Counted from the first letter of the stretch, positions 39,417-49,801 are shown. The stretch is DNA of 64,000 bases from Enterovibrio sp. JCM 19048 (GCA_001310415.1 BAXE01000002.1:186001-250000), one strand, 5' to 3'. Translations and numbers: made by a program. The notes: generated by a model from the letters alone, not told the origin.

Positions 39417-39451
39417 AAATATTCTCCCTTTATTGGGTTTGGAGAATATTT
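39417..39451. promoter_or_regulatory. Palindromic operator candidate between the desulfhydrase and decR
   Basis: Perfect 11-base arms AAATATTCTCC and GGAGAATATTT with a 13-base spacer, placed in the divergent promoter region. Probable DecR/Lrp-type binding site by position; the true motif is not known to me. Confidence 0.6.
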
Positions 39452-39483
39452 AACCCACCAAATGGGAAAACGGTAACATCACC

Positions 39484-39947
39484 ATGACACTGTCTTTAGA
39501 TAAAGTTGACCGCCAGTTGCTGGATTGGCTGCAACGCGATGCCTCGCTCTCGTTGGCTGATTTGGCGGAGCGGGTAAATCTGACCACCACACCGTGCTGG
39601 AAACGTTTGAAACGTTTGGAAGAGAGCGGCATTTTGCAAAAGCGGGTGGCGCTGCTTGACCCAGAAGCTTGGGGCTGGCGTTCACCGCGTTTGTGCAGAT
39701 AAAAACCTCGGATCACTCCGAAAGCTGGTACCGTAAATTTGTGGATGTAGTGACACCGTTTCCGGAAGTGATGGAGTGTTACCGCATGGCGGGTGAGTAC
39801 GACTACATGATGAAGGTACAGGTGGCTGACATGGGTGCCTTCGACAGGTTCTACAAAAAACTGGTAAACAGCATTGGTGGCTTAACGGATGTGACGTCCA
39901 CATTTGCCATGGAGCCACTGAAATACACCACCGCACTGCCTTTGTGA
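39484..39947 (+). CDS. decR: Lrp/AsnC regulator DecR (CyuR/YbaO)
   Basis: Aligns throughout with E. coli YbaO/DecR: an N-terminal HTH ([20 protein letters not shown]) and an RAM domain ([38 protein letters not shown]). One G is lost near 39672; restored length is 154 residues against 152. DecR activates cysteine catabolic genes in response to cysteine. In E. coli it also lies immediately before mdlA, as here. Confidence 0.92.
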
Positions 39948-39990
39948 GTACCCACTTCGGCCTGTAAGGTAAAGCGCACAGGGAGGAAGA

Positions 39991-41735
39991 ATGCGCATAT
40001 TTCTCGAACTCGGATGGTTTTTCCGGCAGGCGTGGAAACGCTATGTCGGCGCGATCATCATTTTCTTTTTCGTTGCCGGGTTTGAGCTTATTCCTCCTAA
40101 GGCGATTGGCTGGCTGGTTGATGGCATCATGGCGGGCGATATTTCGCGCGAACAGATGCTGTTGGCGCTGGGCGCCATTGTGCTGCTTTGGGGGGTGGTC
40201 TACGTGCTGCGTATTGTTTGGCGTATCTGGCTGTTTGGCGCAGCTGTCGAGCTTGGCACTGTGCTGCGTGACAAGCTGTATCGCCATTTCACCATTCACT
40301 CACCGCGATTTTTCGAGCGCTACCGCACCGGCGATTTGATGGCGCGCGCCACCAATGATGTCAAAGCGGTTGTGATGACTGCCGGGGAAGGGGTACTGAC
40401 GCTGGCCGATTCCATTATTACCGGACTGGCAGTACTTATCATCATGACCACGACCATCAGTTGGGAGCTGACCCTGCTGGCGTTGTCGCCTATGCCGGTG
40501 ATGGCAATACTGGTTAATCGTTTCGGCAATATCCTTCACTATCGGTTTACCGACTCCCAGGCTGCATTTTCTGCCCTGTCTGATGAAACCCAGACCTCAC
40601 TCAATGGCATCCGCATGATCCGCGCGTTCGGGCTAGAGCAGCAACAGGTTGAGCGTTTCAACGCAGTAGCAGATGACACCGGTAACAAAAATATTGAAGT
40701 GGCCAAAGTGGATGCCATGTTTCAGCCGGTGATTTATATCACCATCGGTGCTTCGTTTTTCTGCTCTATCGCCGGTGGTGGCTATATGGTGGCAAACGGG
40801 TCACTGACGCTTGGGCAACTGACGGCGTTCACTCTTTACCAAGGGCTGATGATTTGGCCGATGCTGGCCGTGGCCTGGCTGTTTAACATCATTGAGCGTG
40901 GCTCGGCGGCGTGGAAGCGCATCAAAGAGATTCTGGATGAAAAACCGGATCTGCTGGATGGTAATGCCGAACTGCCAGCGCAGCGGCAAACACTGGCAAT
41001 CGGGATTGGGCAGTTTACTTGGCGCGGGCACGATGTGCCGGCGCTTCGTGACGTCAACGTGGAGCTTGCGCCAGGAAAAATGCTGGGTATTGCAGGGCCT
41101 GTCGGCAGCGGGAAAACGACACTGCTATCCTGATGCTGCGTTTTGAAGACCCGCAGCAGGGAAGCCTGCAATATGGCGGTGTTGATTTACGGGACGTGAA
41201 ACTGGATGACTGGCGCGGAAAAATGGCAGTCGTGACCCAGGCTCCGTTCCTGTTCTCTCGCAGTATTGCAGACAATATTGCCCTTGGAAGGCCAGAGGCA
41301 TCGCGCGATGAAATCCGTAAGGCTGCGAAGCTAGCCTGCATTGATGAAGACATCATGCAGTTTCGCGAAGGCTATGACACCTTAGTGGGGGAGAAAGGCA
41401 TTACCCTTTCCGGCGGCCAGAAGCAGCGCATTGCCATCGCCCGGGCATTGTTGTTAGACGCGGAAATACTGATCCTCGATGATGCACTGTCTGCCGTGGA
41501 TGGGCGCACCGAACACCATATTCTTAAAAACCTGCACGACCGCGCCCAGCACCAAACCACGGTGGTAATTGCCCACCGTTTGTCGGCACTGGAATCAGCA
41601 GATGAAATCATTGTGTTGCAAAAGGGGCATATCGAAGAGCGTGGTACCCATGAGGCATTGGTAAACGCCAATGGCTGGTACGCTGAAATGCAACGCTATC
41701 AGCAACTGGAGCAGGCTTTGGAGGAAGCGCTATGA
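39991..41735 (+). CDS. mdlA: ABC exporter half-transporter MdlA
   Basis: A membrane domain of six helices (about 1-300) followed by an ATPase domain. Matches MdlA: MARATNDVKAVVMTAGEGVL, SWELTLLALSPMPVMAILVN, Walker A GIAGPVGSGKTTLLSLMLRF, signature ITLSGGQKQRIAIARALL and Walker B ILILDDALSAVDGRTEHHIL. One C is lost near 41130, inside the Walker A region. Restored length is 581 residues. It overlaps mdlB by four bases; the two form a heterodimer (SmdAB-type). Substrate unknown, multidrug in some relatives. Confidence 0.93.
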
Positions 41736-43508
41736 GCAAACGCGAAACCCTAAAACGCCTGCTTCGCTACCTGCTGGCAGACAAAACGGCCTTCGCTATC
41801 GCAGCGCTGTTTTTGCTTTGTGCCGTGGTAGCAGACGTCAGTGGCCCCTGGCTTATCCGTCTGTTTTTGGATGATTACCTTGCCAAAGGGTATTACCCGT
41901 CGGGTGTGCTGTGGTCACTGGCGCTGGGGTATATTGGTGTAACCTTTCTTTCCGGGGTCTTGCATTACGCCTATGGTATCCGCTTTAGCCGCATTGCTAT
42001 CGGTATCGTGCAGACCATCCGCAAAAAAGTGTATGCCAGCATCATCAACCAGCCGCTTTCTGCGTTTGATTATGTGCCGGCAGGCAAGCTGGTTTCCCGT
42101 GTTACCAATGACACTGAATCGCTCAAAGAGCTGTATGTGCAGGTGGTCGCGAGTTTCCTTCAGGCAACAACACTGATCCTCGCCATGCTGACGGCCATGT
42201 ACCTGCTAAGCCCGCGTTTAACGCTGGTGGTTGCCATCTTGCTCCCGACTGTGGTGCTGGTGATGTTTCTCTATCAGCGCCGGTCTGCCGGCGTGTTTCG
42301 CGAATCTCGGGATTTGCTGACCGATATCAACAGCGTCATGAGTGAGTCTATCCAGGGCATGAGCCTTATCCAGTTGATGGGGCAGCAACAGCGTTTCTCC
42401 GAGCGCTTTGCAGCACTGACTGACCAGCATCTCAATGCCGAGGTGCGGATTGTCAAAATCAACGGCATCTATCTGCGCCCGCTGATCGACTTGCTTTCCG
42501 GTGTTGCTCTGGTAACGCTGGCCGCGATTTTTGGTTGGCATGGCAGCGAGGTGATTGGCGTGGGGGTACTCTATGCCTTTATCAGCTACCTGGGACGTGT
42601 TACCGAACCGCTGATTGAGCTGATGCAGCGGTTGTCCCTGTTGCAACAGGCCATCATGGCCGGTGAGCGGCTGTTTGAGTTGATGGATGCGCCGCCTCAT
42701 CCCTATGGCGATGACGAGCGTCCGCTCGCCTGTGGGGACATTGAGGTTTCATCGCTCAGTTTTAGTTATGACGGGAAAACGCCGGTACTCTCCGATGTGA
42801 ATGTGTCGGTGAAAGAGGGCGGCTTTCTTGCGCTGGTTGGGCATACCGGCAGCGGAAAGAGTACGCTTGCTTCGCTGATGATGGGGTTTTATCCGGTGCA
42901 ATCCGGTTCTCTCAAGCTGGGAGGGCGCGACATTGCCACTTTGTCACAGCATGCACTCCGCAGTGGGATTGCGCTGGTTCAGCAAGACCCCCATGTGTTG
43001 TCAGATTCATTCCGTGCCAATGTCAGCCTTGACCGTGATGTCAGTGATGAGGCCATCTGGCAGGCGCTGGAGCAGGTGGATTTGGCTGATTATGTACGAC
43101 ACCTTCCTTCAGGGTTGGATACTGCCATCGGCACCGGGATATTTCGCTTTCTGCCGGGCAGAAGCAGTTGTTGGCGTTGGCGCGTGTGTTGGTCGACAAG
43201 CCGCGCATCCTGATCCTGGACGAAGCGACGGCAATATAGATTCCGGCACTGAAGAAAAGGTGCAGCAGGCACTGGCGTCATTGCGTAATACCATGACTAT
43301 TGTGGTGATAGCGCACCGGCTTTCCACCATTGCCGACGCGGACAATATTTTGGTGTTGCACCAAGGGCATGTTGAAGAGCAGGGGAATCATCAGCAGTTA
43401 CTTGCCAACAAGGGGCGTTACTGGCAGATGTATGAATTGCAGCAGACCCGTGCACACCTTAAAGAGTTGGAGCAACAGGCCTGTGGCGAGATAGAAGAAA
43501 ACGCCTGA
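41732..43508 (+). CDS. mdlB: ABC exporter half-transporter MdlB
   Basis: The second half of the MdlAB exporter, with [40 protein letters not shown], Walker [20 protein letters not shown] and H-loop [17 protein letters not shown]. Two bases are lost, near 43137 (ahead of the signature [14 protein letters not shown]) and near 43231 (Walker B, ILDEATANIDSG). Restored length is 592 residues against 593 in E. coli. Confidence 0.93.
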
Positions 43509-43525
43509 TTCAGAGTGAAGGAAAG

Positions 43526-43554
43526 TCCCGCTGACTGCATCAGCGGGATTTTTT
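43526..43554 (+). terminator. Terminator of the mdlAB operon
   Basis: TCCCGCTGA-CTGCA-TCAGCGGGA followed by TTTTTT. Confidence 0.9.
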
Positions 43555-43578
43555 GTCTCTAGGGTCAACACACCCTAG

Positions 43579-43964
43579 CTACATGCCAGCCACAGGACTG
43601 CAAATTTCCACCAGATAGCCGTTGAGATCCCGCACGTAAGAGATGGTCTGTCCCCATGGCATTTCCCTGACATCTTCCACCAGTTCCGCTCCCGCTTCGA
43701 GGCTTTCGCCAAATTGCCCGCCACATCGTCAGTTTCAAAGGCAATCTCAAAATTGGGTGATGCCGGGTTACCGGAGCTTGGGTGCTTGCCCAACGAAGTC
43801 ATCAGTGCCAGTGAGGAAAATGCCAGTTTGGTGTCACCGGTACTCAGTTCACCGTAGTCACCGCTTTCATGCAAAAAGGCCTGCTCCAGACCAAACGCTT
43901 GTTCGTAAAACGCCAGTGTTTTCGCTACGTCAGGCACGTACATAATGGTGTATTTGAATTTCAT
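43579..43964 (-). CDS. VOC (glyoxalase/bleomycin-resistance) family protein
   Basis: MKFKYTIMYVPDVAKTLAFY, FGLEQAFLHESGDYGELSTG and PNFEIAFETDDVAGNLAKAL mark a single VOC domain. One base is lost near 43701; with it restored the protein ends DLNGYLVEICSPVAGM (128 residues) including the metal-ligand Glu position. The ATG at 43964 was chosen for the canonical N-terminus. Substrate unknown. Confidence 0.85.
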
Positions 43965-44109
43965 GGGGTATCTCCGCTTGTGTCGCGAGGAGGGAATAGG
44001 CATCAAAACCGAAATCGAAAATTTGCGACAGCGATTTGCCAGCCTTAATGCTAGACATTTAGAACCCGTCGACAATGACAATCACTGAGATTTGAGGCTG
44101 AAACGAAAA

Positions 44110-44400
44110 ATGAAGCGACTATTTTTAGCTTTACTCTTTGCGGGAAGTGCCCTGGCAAATGCAGAAATCGACCCCAATGGTATTCCGGCAATGGAGTTGC
44201 AGCCTGATCCCATGAATGCCCCAGCACTGGAGCCGGGCAGCGCGAACCTGCCGTTGGCTGAAACTAAACCCCAATTGGCACAGGATGAAAATCCACCGCT
44301 TTCCAATCAAGAGAAACTGCAGGAGCTGGAAGCCAACAGTAATGAAATTTCTCCCCAGATAGCCGAAGAAAACCAGCAGTTGGAATCGTTGCCGAAATAG
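44110..44400 (+). CDS. Small secreted Pro/Glu-rich protein
   Basis: 97 residues, intact. Signal peptide MKRLFLALLFAGSALANA, then a low-complexity acidic region rich in Pro, Glu, Asn and Gln (for example QLAQDENPPLSNQEKLQELE). No known domain. Followed by a clear terminator, so it is probably a real gene with its own transcript. Confidence 0.65.
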   Translation: MKRLFLALLFAGSALANAEIDPNGIPAMELQPDPMNAPALEPGSANLPLAETKPQLAQDENPPLSNQEKLQELEANSNEISPQIAEENQQLESLPK

Positions 44401-44401
44401 C

Positions 44402-44429
44402 AAAATCCCCGCAAAAGCGGGGATTTTTT
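44402..44429. terminator. Terminator between the small secreted gene and tesB
   Basis: AAATCCCCGC-AAAA-GCGGGGATTTTTT hairpin between convergent genes. Confidence 0.9.
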
Positions 44430-44452
44430 AGATTAGCCTCGGCGGCTTCGCA

Positions 44453-45295
44453 TCAAGCTTCCTGGACGGCTGAGGCGACCAATTCACCTTTCTGGTTGTA
44501 GATTTCACCACGAACCAGACCTCTTGAACCACTGGCTGACGGGCTGTCGATAGCAAACAGCAGCCATTCATCCATACGAAATTCGCGGTGAAACCACATC
44601 GCATGGTCAATGGTGGCGACTTTCATGCCTGGTGACATCAAGGTGACACCGTGCGGCTGCAATGCGGTGACCAGAAAACCCCAATCGGAAGCGTAAGCCA
44701 GCAGATACTGGTGGACGCGAAGGTCATCGACCATCTTACCGTTAGCGCGGATCCACAGGTATTGTTTGGCAGGCAGCTTTTCCGGTTCCAGCGGATTAAC
44801 CACGACCACTGGACGAACCTCGATAGGCCGCTCGCCGCCAAAGGTTTCAATCACCTTCTTCGGCAGGTACTGGGCAATGGAATCGACCAGTTCTTTTTCT
44901 GATTTCAATGTTTCAGGGCCAGTGACATCCGGCATAGTGAACTGGTGTTCGAAGCCTGGCTCAATCTCCTGATAGGACGCTGTTAGGTAGAAAATCGGTT
45001 TGCCGTACTGCACGGCTTTCACGCGGCGGGTGCTAAAAGCCTGGCCATCGCGCAGGGTTTCTACGTCGTAAACAATAGGTTTTTCCGGGTCGCCAGGGCG
45101 CAGGAAATAGCTGTGGAATGAGTGCACAAAGCGGTCAGGGGAAACTGTCCCCTTGGCTGCTGAAAGTGCTTGCCCGATAACTTGACCACCATAGACCTGA
45201 GGCAACCCAAGGTTTTCGCTCTGACCGCGATAAATTCCTTCTTCAATTTGTTCCAGTTGCAACAGCGCTAATAGCTCTTCCAATTTGGTGCTCAT
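44453..45295 (-). CDS. tesB: Acyl-CoA thioesterase II
   Basis: 280 residues, intact; a double hotdog fold. [40 protein letters not shown], and in the second half [20 protein letters not shown] and [20 protein letters not shown] are the TesB signatures, including the Asp of the catalytic set in DHAMWFH. Syntenic with E. coli tesB next to ybaY and atl. Confidence 0.95.
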   Translation of the reverse strand: MSTKLEELLALLQLEQIEEGIYRGQSENLGLPQVYGGQVIGQALSAAKGTVSPDRFVHSFHSYFLRPGDPEKPIVYDVETLRDGQAFSTRRVKAVQYGKPIFYLTASYQEIEPGFEHQFTMPDVTGPETLKSEKELVDSIAQYLPKKVIETFGGERPIEVRPVVVVNPLEPEKLPAKQYLWIRANGKMVDDLRVHQYLLAYASDWGFLVTALQPHGVTLMSPGMKVATIDHAMWFHREFRMDEWLLFAIDSPSASGSRGLVRGEIYNQKGELVASAVQEA

Positions 45296-45565
45296 AGATC
45301 CCCTTTAGACCAGATTGACAGAAAAATGACAGATTCTTCTCAATTTACCGATTATTTGGAACTTCTCCAGACACTATACTCTAACAAACTTAAGTTGCAG
45401 ATTTCCGCGAGCATCGAATTTCCTGTGCTCAAAGGATGACGAAACCTTGTTGCCCTAAAGCGTGTTAATCGCAAAAGCTGCGATCCTGACGCCAAATTTT
45501 TTGCAGGGCTGACGGGGTGACAGTGTTAAACTATTGACGTTTTTGTCAATCTCTGGAGCCAAACG

Positions 45566-45985
45566 ATGAAAAAAGCCCTTTTCGGATTTTTTGCCGCACT
45601 CTTTGTACTCGCTTTCACGGCCTGTACGGACATCATGAAGGACGGAGATATGGCCACAGTGAATGGCGATGTGTTTTACGTGCAACGAATCGCGCTGCCA
45701 CCCAATGCGAAGCTGACAGTCACTCTGGCTGACGTTTCACTGGCAGACGCACCAATGGATGTGATTTCCAGCCAGTCGTACATGACTGAAGGCCAGCAAG
45801 TACCGCTGCCATTCAGCCTGAGCTACTCACCGTCTGAAATCAAACCGGGTCACACCTACTCTGTTAGTGCGCGTATTGAAGTCGATGGTCAATTGCTGTT
45901 TATCAGCGATACCTCTAACCCAGTGATCACCGACCCAGCGACAACGCAAAACGTCAGTGTTCAGGTTGTCAGCGCTGTGCGCTAA
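45566..45985 (+). CDS. YbaY family lipoprotein
   Basis: 139 residues, intact. Signal peptide with a lipobox-like FTAC, then a beta-rich domain of the YbaY type: VFYVQRIALPPNAKLTVTLA, DVSLADAPMDVISSQSY, LPFSLSYSPSEIKPGHTY and VSARIEVDGQLLFISDT. Function not established. Position between tesB and atl matches E. coli. Confidence 0.88.
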   Translation: MKKALFGFFAALFVLAFTACTDIMKDGDMATVNGDVFYVQRIALPPNAKLTVTLADVSLADAPMDVISSQSYMTEGQQVPLPFSLSYSPSEIKPGHTYSVSARIEVDGQLLFISDTSNPVITDPATTQNVSVQVVSAVR

Positions 45986-45989
45986 CACC

Positions 45990-46301
45990 CTAGCAAGGTT
46001 CTCCATCCCATAGGAAACGGCGCAGCGATACTGCGCCGTTTTCTTTTACCTCAATACCATCCGCCAGCAGCTTCTCACGCTGCCGCTCAAAGCTTTCACC
46101 TTTCAACGAAATCATGCCACTGGCGTTGATAACTCGAAACCAAGGCAGCCGCGTGTCCTTCGGCAGTGATGACAGCAATTTACCGACATGCCTCGCATGA
46201 CGGGGGAAGCCCGCTAATTTTGCGACATTGCCGTAAGTTGTTACTTTTCCAGCAGGAATTTGAATCAGAACTGCATAGATTTGGTCATCAAAATTAGGCA
46301 T
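45990..46301 (-). CDS. atl: Alkyltransferase-like protein Atl
   Basis: 103 residues, intact. Resembles the DNA-binding domain of O6-alkylguanine-DNA methyltransferase: IPAGKVTTYGNVAKLAGFPR, HARHVGKLLSSLP and LPWFRVINASGMIS. The active-site PCHRV is PWFRV, so it lacks the acceptor Cys and only binds alkylated guanine, passing the lesion to nucleotide excision repair. Confidence 0.94.
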   Translation of the reverse strand: MPNFDDQIYAVLIQIPAGKVTTYGNVAKLAGFPRHARHVGKLLSSLPKDTRLPWFRVINASGMISLKGESFERQREKLLADGIEVKENGAVSLRRFLWDGEPC

Positions 46302-46414
46302 AGTGAAACGTAGTGAAAAAGTATAATTAAAGCATCATACCTTATCGGTACGGCTGAAAAGCAAGCTTCAAGGGATGAAATACGTGTCGGCATGAAGCGC
46401 AAGGAGGTGCTTGT

Positions 46415-47148
46415 ATGTGGTATTCGACAATGTTAATGCTGACTGCTGCCGTCATGGTGATTGGCGCGGCGCTTTCGTCTGCGCTTGCAGATGGAGATAT
46501 CCCTCTTATCGCATTTGTCGTTCCGGCGTTGATGTTTGCATCGCGCGGCGGCGCTGCAGTCTGGATTCTTGCACTGGGCTCATCGGGTTCGGCTTAGCCA
46601 TGCCGCACCAGCCTGTCGCGATTTCACTTAGCCTTTGGATGATCCTTCCCGCATTGGTGCTTATCACCGGAGAGCGCCGCAACTGGCAAGTGTCGTTGCT
46701 GGTGGTGTCTGTGGTTATCGCGATGGAATGCGGTGTTCTCGCACTACAAGGTGACCAGAAGCTTGGTGGTGCAATGGGTTACACCCTGTTGCAGATATTC
46801 AGCGTGATCATGGTGTGGGTCTCGACCTACTTCTGGAAGCCGGCGAGATCCCTAAGCTGGTGGCCATTGTTGGTGGTGGTTGCGTTATGGATAGTGGGTT
46901 CTCCACAGGGCGCAATGCTGGCATTTTGCGGCAGCGTTCTGGCGTTAGTGTTGCAGGAACTCCAACGTGTTGACCGTGAACGCAGAGGAGACAAACTGAC
47001 AGTCATACTGCCAGCCATTGCCTTCGCGACCCTGGTGGTATTTCCGCAGTTTTCGGTTCCTAACCCTGTGTTTGTTGCCTGGCTTTTATCGCTGACGATC
47101 GCCTGGCTGGGAGACTATCTGCTCAACGCAGAAAACGAAGAAGAATAG
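46415..47148 (+). CDS. Multi-helix inner-membrane protein of unknown function
   Basis: GGAGGTG ribosome binding site and ATG at 46415 (MWYSTMLMLTAAVMVIGAAL). About seven hydrophobic segments follow, including VAISLSLWMILPALVLITG and WWPLLVVVALWIVGSP, then TVILPAIAFATLVVFPQF and VFVAWLLSLTIAWLGDYLL. One C is lost near 46581; restored length is 244 residues. No family recognised. Confidence 0.65.
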
Positions 47149-47292
47149 GGTAAGCAGACCCGGTGTCGGGTAATTTCTCGCCACTTAATCAGTGAATCCC
47201 GTTTACCCCCTTGCATTGGGCGCAGGCATCCCACATAATGCGCCCGAACCAACAGTTTCTTTATCAAGAAATTTTAGGTGTATCAAATCTAT

Positions 47293-47406
47293 GGAGGCCT
47301 CCTTGGTCCTCCCGCAACACTAACTTGTGAACTGGGTCAGGTCCGGAAGGAAGCAGCCCGCGCTTGGGACGTGTGTGCCGGGATGTGGCTGAGGGGGCTT
47401 CCACCC
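47293..47406 (+). ncRNA. ffs: 4.5S RNA (signal recognition particle RNA)
   Basis: About 114 bases matching E. coli ffs. The conserved core GGTCAGGTCCGGAAGGAAGC and AGCAGCC lies at 47335-47358 and GTGTGCCGGGATGT at 47372-47385, with terminal arms GGAGGCCTCC at the 5' end and GGGGCTTCCACCC at the 3' end. It binds Ffh for co-translational targeting. Its place after atl matches E. coli synteny. Confidence 0.95.
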
Positions 47407-47507
47407 ATCTAGCGTTCTGAAAATTCTCCCACTCTTCTCTAAGTATCCTGTGTAGCAAGCCAACGTCGCTTGGGAACGTGTCAATATTCACGTAAACACA
47501 GTCCAAA

Positions 47508-48357
47508 ATGAAAACGCTCCACCTTACCCGTCAGTTACAACGCTGTACCCACAAACGTTTCGAGCTTTATGCCATTTCCCGCATCATCCATAAAGTTGAT
47601 GATCTGGACGTAAAATTCATTACCCAGCAATACGTTTTAAGGCCAGACGGCTTTGCGCTGACCGATCTCTATCTGCCCAATTGCAGCTTCATGTTGAGAT
47701 TGATGAGGGTTTCCATAAGCAGCAAATCGACGCGGATAAAATCCGCGAGCTGGACATTGTTACTGCCACTCAGCATGAGGTTTATCGCATTGACGCTTCC
47801 GTCTCGATAGAACAAATCAACCAGCAGGTTGATGAGTTAGTTGGCGTGATTAAAGCCAGCGTAGATCAACAGAAGTCAGACGGCGTGTTTGTGCCTTGGA
47901 ACCCAGAGTTTGAACACTCTATCGAGCGATTCAAAGCGCTGGGGTATGTTGATCTGAAAGACGATGTGGCGTTCAGAACCAGCGTGGAAGTGTGCAATCT
48001 TTTCGGTCATCACTACGCTGGATTCCAGCGTTCCTCTGCCTCTGTGCCGGGCTATCCAAACCACAAGCTTTGGTTCCCCAAGCTTTATCCGAACGGCGAG
48101 TGGTTCAACGAACTCAGCAGGACGGTAAAGAAATTCTCGAGTACAACATCGAGTCGATAGAAAAGCGCGCGCAGGTGATTGAGAAAAACCTCCAACAAGA
48201 CATCACCATGGTTGTATTTGCCCGAGTGAGGAATGAATTGGGACAAACTATGTACCGCTTCCGCGGCGTGTTTGTGCAGGATCGCGAAAAGACCTCAGCA
48301 GAAGCCGGCTCTTATTGGAAGCGTGTGGCAGAGAGAATTTACTTTAAAAGTGAGTGA
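47508..48357 (+). CDS. Modification-dependent restriction endonuclease, PvuRts1I/AbaSI-like
   Basis: With one base restored near 47677 and one near 48118 this is a single 283-residue protein. The N-terminal half has TQQYVLRPDGFALTDLYLP, QLQLHVEIDEGFHKQQIDAD and KIRELDIVTATQHEVYRIDA. This is a PD-(D/E)XK-like nuclease pattern (Asp53, then Glu64-x-Asp66) that I recognise from PvuRts1I/AbaSI enzymes. The C-terminal half (VPWNPEFEHSIERFKALGYV, DDVAFRTSVEVCNLFGHHYA, LWFPKLYPNGEWFNELS, VFARVRNELGQTMYRFRG) matches their SRA-like domain that reads 5-hydroxymethyl- or glucosyl-hydroxymethylcytosine. Such type IV enzymes act alone and cut phage DNA with modified cytosine. No methyltransferase is nearby, as expected. 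Family call is from recalled sequence patterns, not a search. Confidence 0.75.
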
Positions 48358-48715
48358 ATAAGCCACGAGCAAGGATGATCTAGAAGTACATAGTTATATT
48401 TGTGACGCCCAAACTTAAATGCGCCTGCAGCTTTTAGTCCCTTCCCCTTTTCAAGGGGAAGGTTAGGATGGGGTTGGTTTTTAGTGGCTGAAATCGCGAT
48501 GAATTCATTAATCTGCAATCAATCTTTGTGACAGTTGTTTTATTAAGCGAAAGCAACGTTTCCTTACAATTAACTTACTGAATTAAAGTTAATTTGTGCG
48601 TTCCGAATGCTGTCGGCTTGCTGCTCTTTATCCGTGATACGCTAAACTTATTGATATTAAATTTATTAATAGATGTTGCGTACAAAGCGACACAAATGGG
48701 GTTCACAGTAGGGAC
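48358..48715. other. 358-base intergenic region with a hairpin repeat
   Basis: Holds the hairpin element at 48437-48480 and the promoter region of the glycosyltransferase. No gene seen. Confidence 0.5.
48437..48480. repeat. REP-like hairpin element
   Basis: CCTTCCCCTT-TTC-AAGGGGAAGG is a perfect ten-base stem, followed by GATGGGGTTGG. This resembles dispersed REP/BIME-type repeats. Copy number elsewhere cannot be seen here. Confidence 0.55.
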
Positions 48716-49801
48716 ATGAATAATATCAGAAGTGCATTCAGGCGTTTTGATCAGTGGCGACGACACCATATGGCTTCATTAGAGCCGTTGCTTTACAACA
48801 TGATCCGCAACGACAAGGCGCGCAGTGAAGCTTTGCTTTCGCCGTCGGAAGTGAATGACATCATCATCGTGCGCAATAACGGACGTATTGGGAATATGTT
48901 GTTCCTGATTCCATTTGTGCGTCAGACACGCCGTGCATTTCCAAATGCGCGACTGACACTGATGCTGAAATGGCCGTGGCAGGGACAGTTTTTTGAAAAC
49001 ATGGGCATTGATGACATCGTTTATTCGCATTTCTCTGCCAAAGAACTGCCTACTTTCCTGAAAACCCTGAGTCGTTTGAAAAAACAGACGTTTGATATCT
49101 GCTTCACACCGTTTGGCTCTGCGGAAGATACCATCATCAGTGCGCAGCTTTGCGCCAGAAACAAAGTTTCATTTGACAGTGATAAATGTGGCGTGGCTTT
49201 TACCCACACGGTAGAGGTGCCGACTTCCGGCGAGCACGCCGCCATTTTGCCACTGGCTCTGCTGACCAAATACGTGACAGTGGAGCTGGGAAGTGATGCA
49301 CATTGCTTGGCCTTCAGTGATGGAGAGCGTCTCAGGGGCAAATTGTCTCGTCAAGAACTGTGTGACCCTTCGCAGCGGTGTATTGCTTATTTCCGAGGCG
49401 CGCGCGGAAAAAAACAGTTGAGCGACGATACTTGGCACAAGCTGTTAAAACAATTTGAACGCGTTTCTCCCTCCCCGATCACCTGGGTGGAAATCCTGAG
49501 TCCGGAAGTGCCAACACCTTTGCGTGAGGATGTAAAAACCTACAGCAACAAGAACCTGCGCGAACTGGCCAGCTTTGTGAGTTTTACCGATGGTTTCCTG
49601 TGCTGCGACACCGGTCCACTGCATCTGGCTGATACAGCGAATGTGCGCTGTTACGGTGTTTATACCCACACAAGTCCGGTGCGTTTTGGCTTGCTTACCA
49701 AAGGCTCTATTGTTATTCAAAACCTGCAAGCCTTTGACTCTGCAACGGTAGAGCGCGAGTCGGACGAAACACTCGAAGTGGCGGCGTCGCTCGCCCATTA
49801 A
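48716..49801 (+). CDS. Glycosyltransferase family 9 (heptosyltransferase-like)
   Basis: 361 residues, intact. The N-terminal IIIVRNNGRIGNMLFLIPFV is the GT9 start (usual motif GDxxxxTP) in variant form. The C-terminal FVSFTDGFLCCDTGPLHLAD with CDTGP..LA is the sugar-nucleotide site. Probably adds a sugar to lipopolysaccharide core or capsule; the acceptor is unknown. It stands alone, not in an obvious LPS cluster, and its stop overlaps the end of the converging transporter gene by four bases. Confidence 0.85.
   Translation: MNNIRSAFRRFDQWRRHHMASLEPLLYNMIRNDKARSEALLSPSEVNDIIIVRNNGRIGNMLFLIPFVRQTRRAFPNARLTLMLKWPWQGQFFENMGIDDIVYSHFSAKELPTFLKTLSRLKKQTFDICFTPFGSAEDTIISAQLCARNKVSFDSDKCGVAFTHTVEVPTSGEHAAILPLALLTKYVTVELGSDAHCLAFSDGERLRGKLSRQELCDPSQRCIAYFRGARGKKQLSDDTWHKLLKQFERVSPSPITWVEILSPEVPTPLREDVKTYSNKNLRELASFVSFTDGFLCCDTGPLHLADTANVRCYGVYTHTSPVRFGLLTKGSIVIQNLQAFDSATVERESDETLEVAASLAH

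Noticed and set aside
47508..48357. Assignment of the gene after ffs to a recombination-associated or generic Vsr-type nuclease
   Set aside because: The C-terminal half matches the SRA-like part of PvuRts1I-type enzymes, which those families lack.
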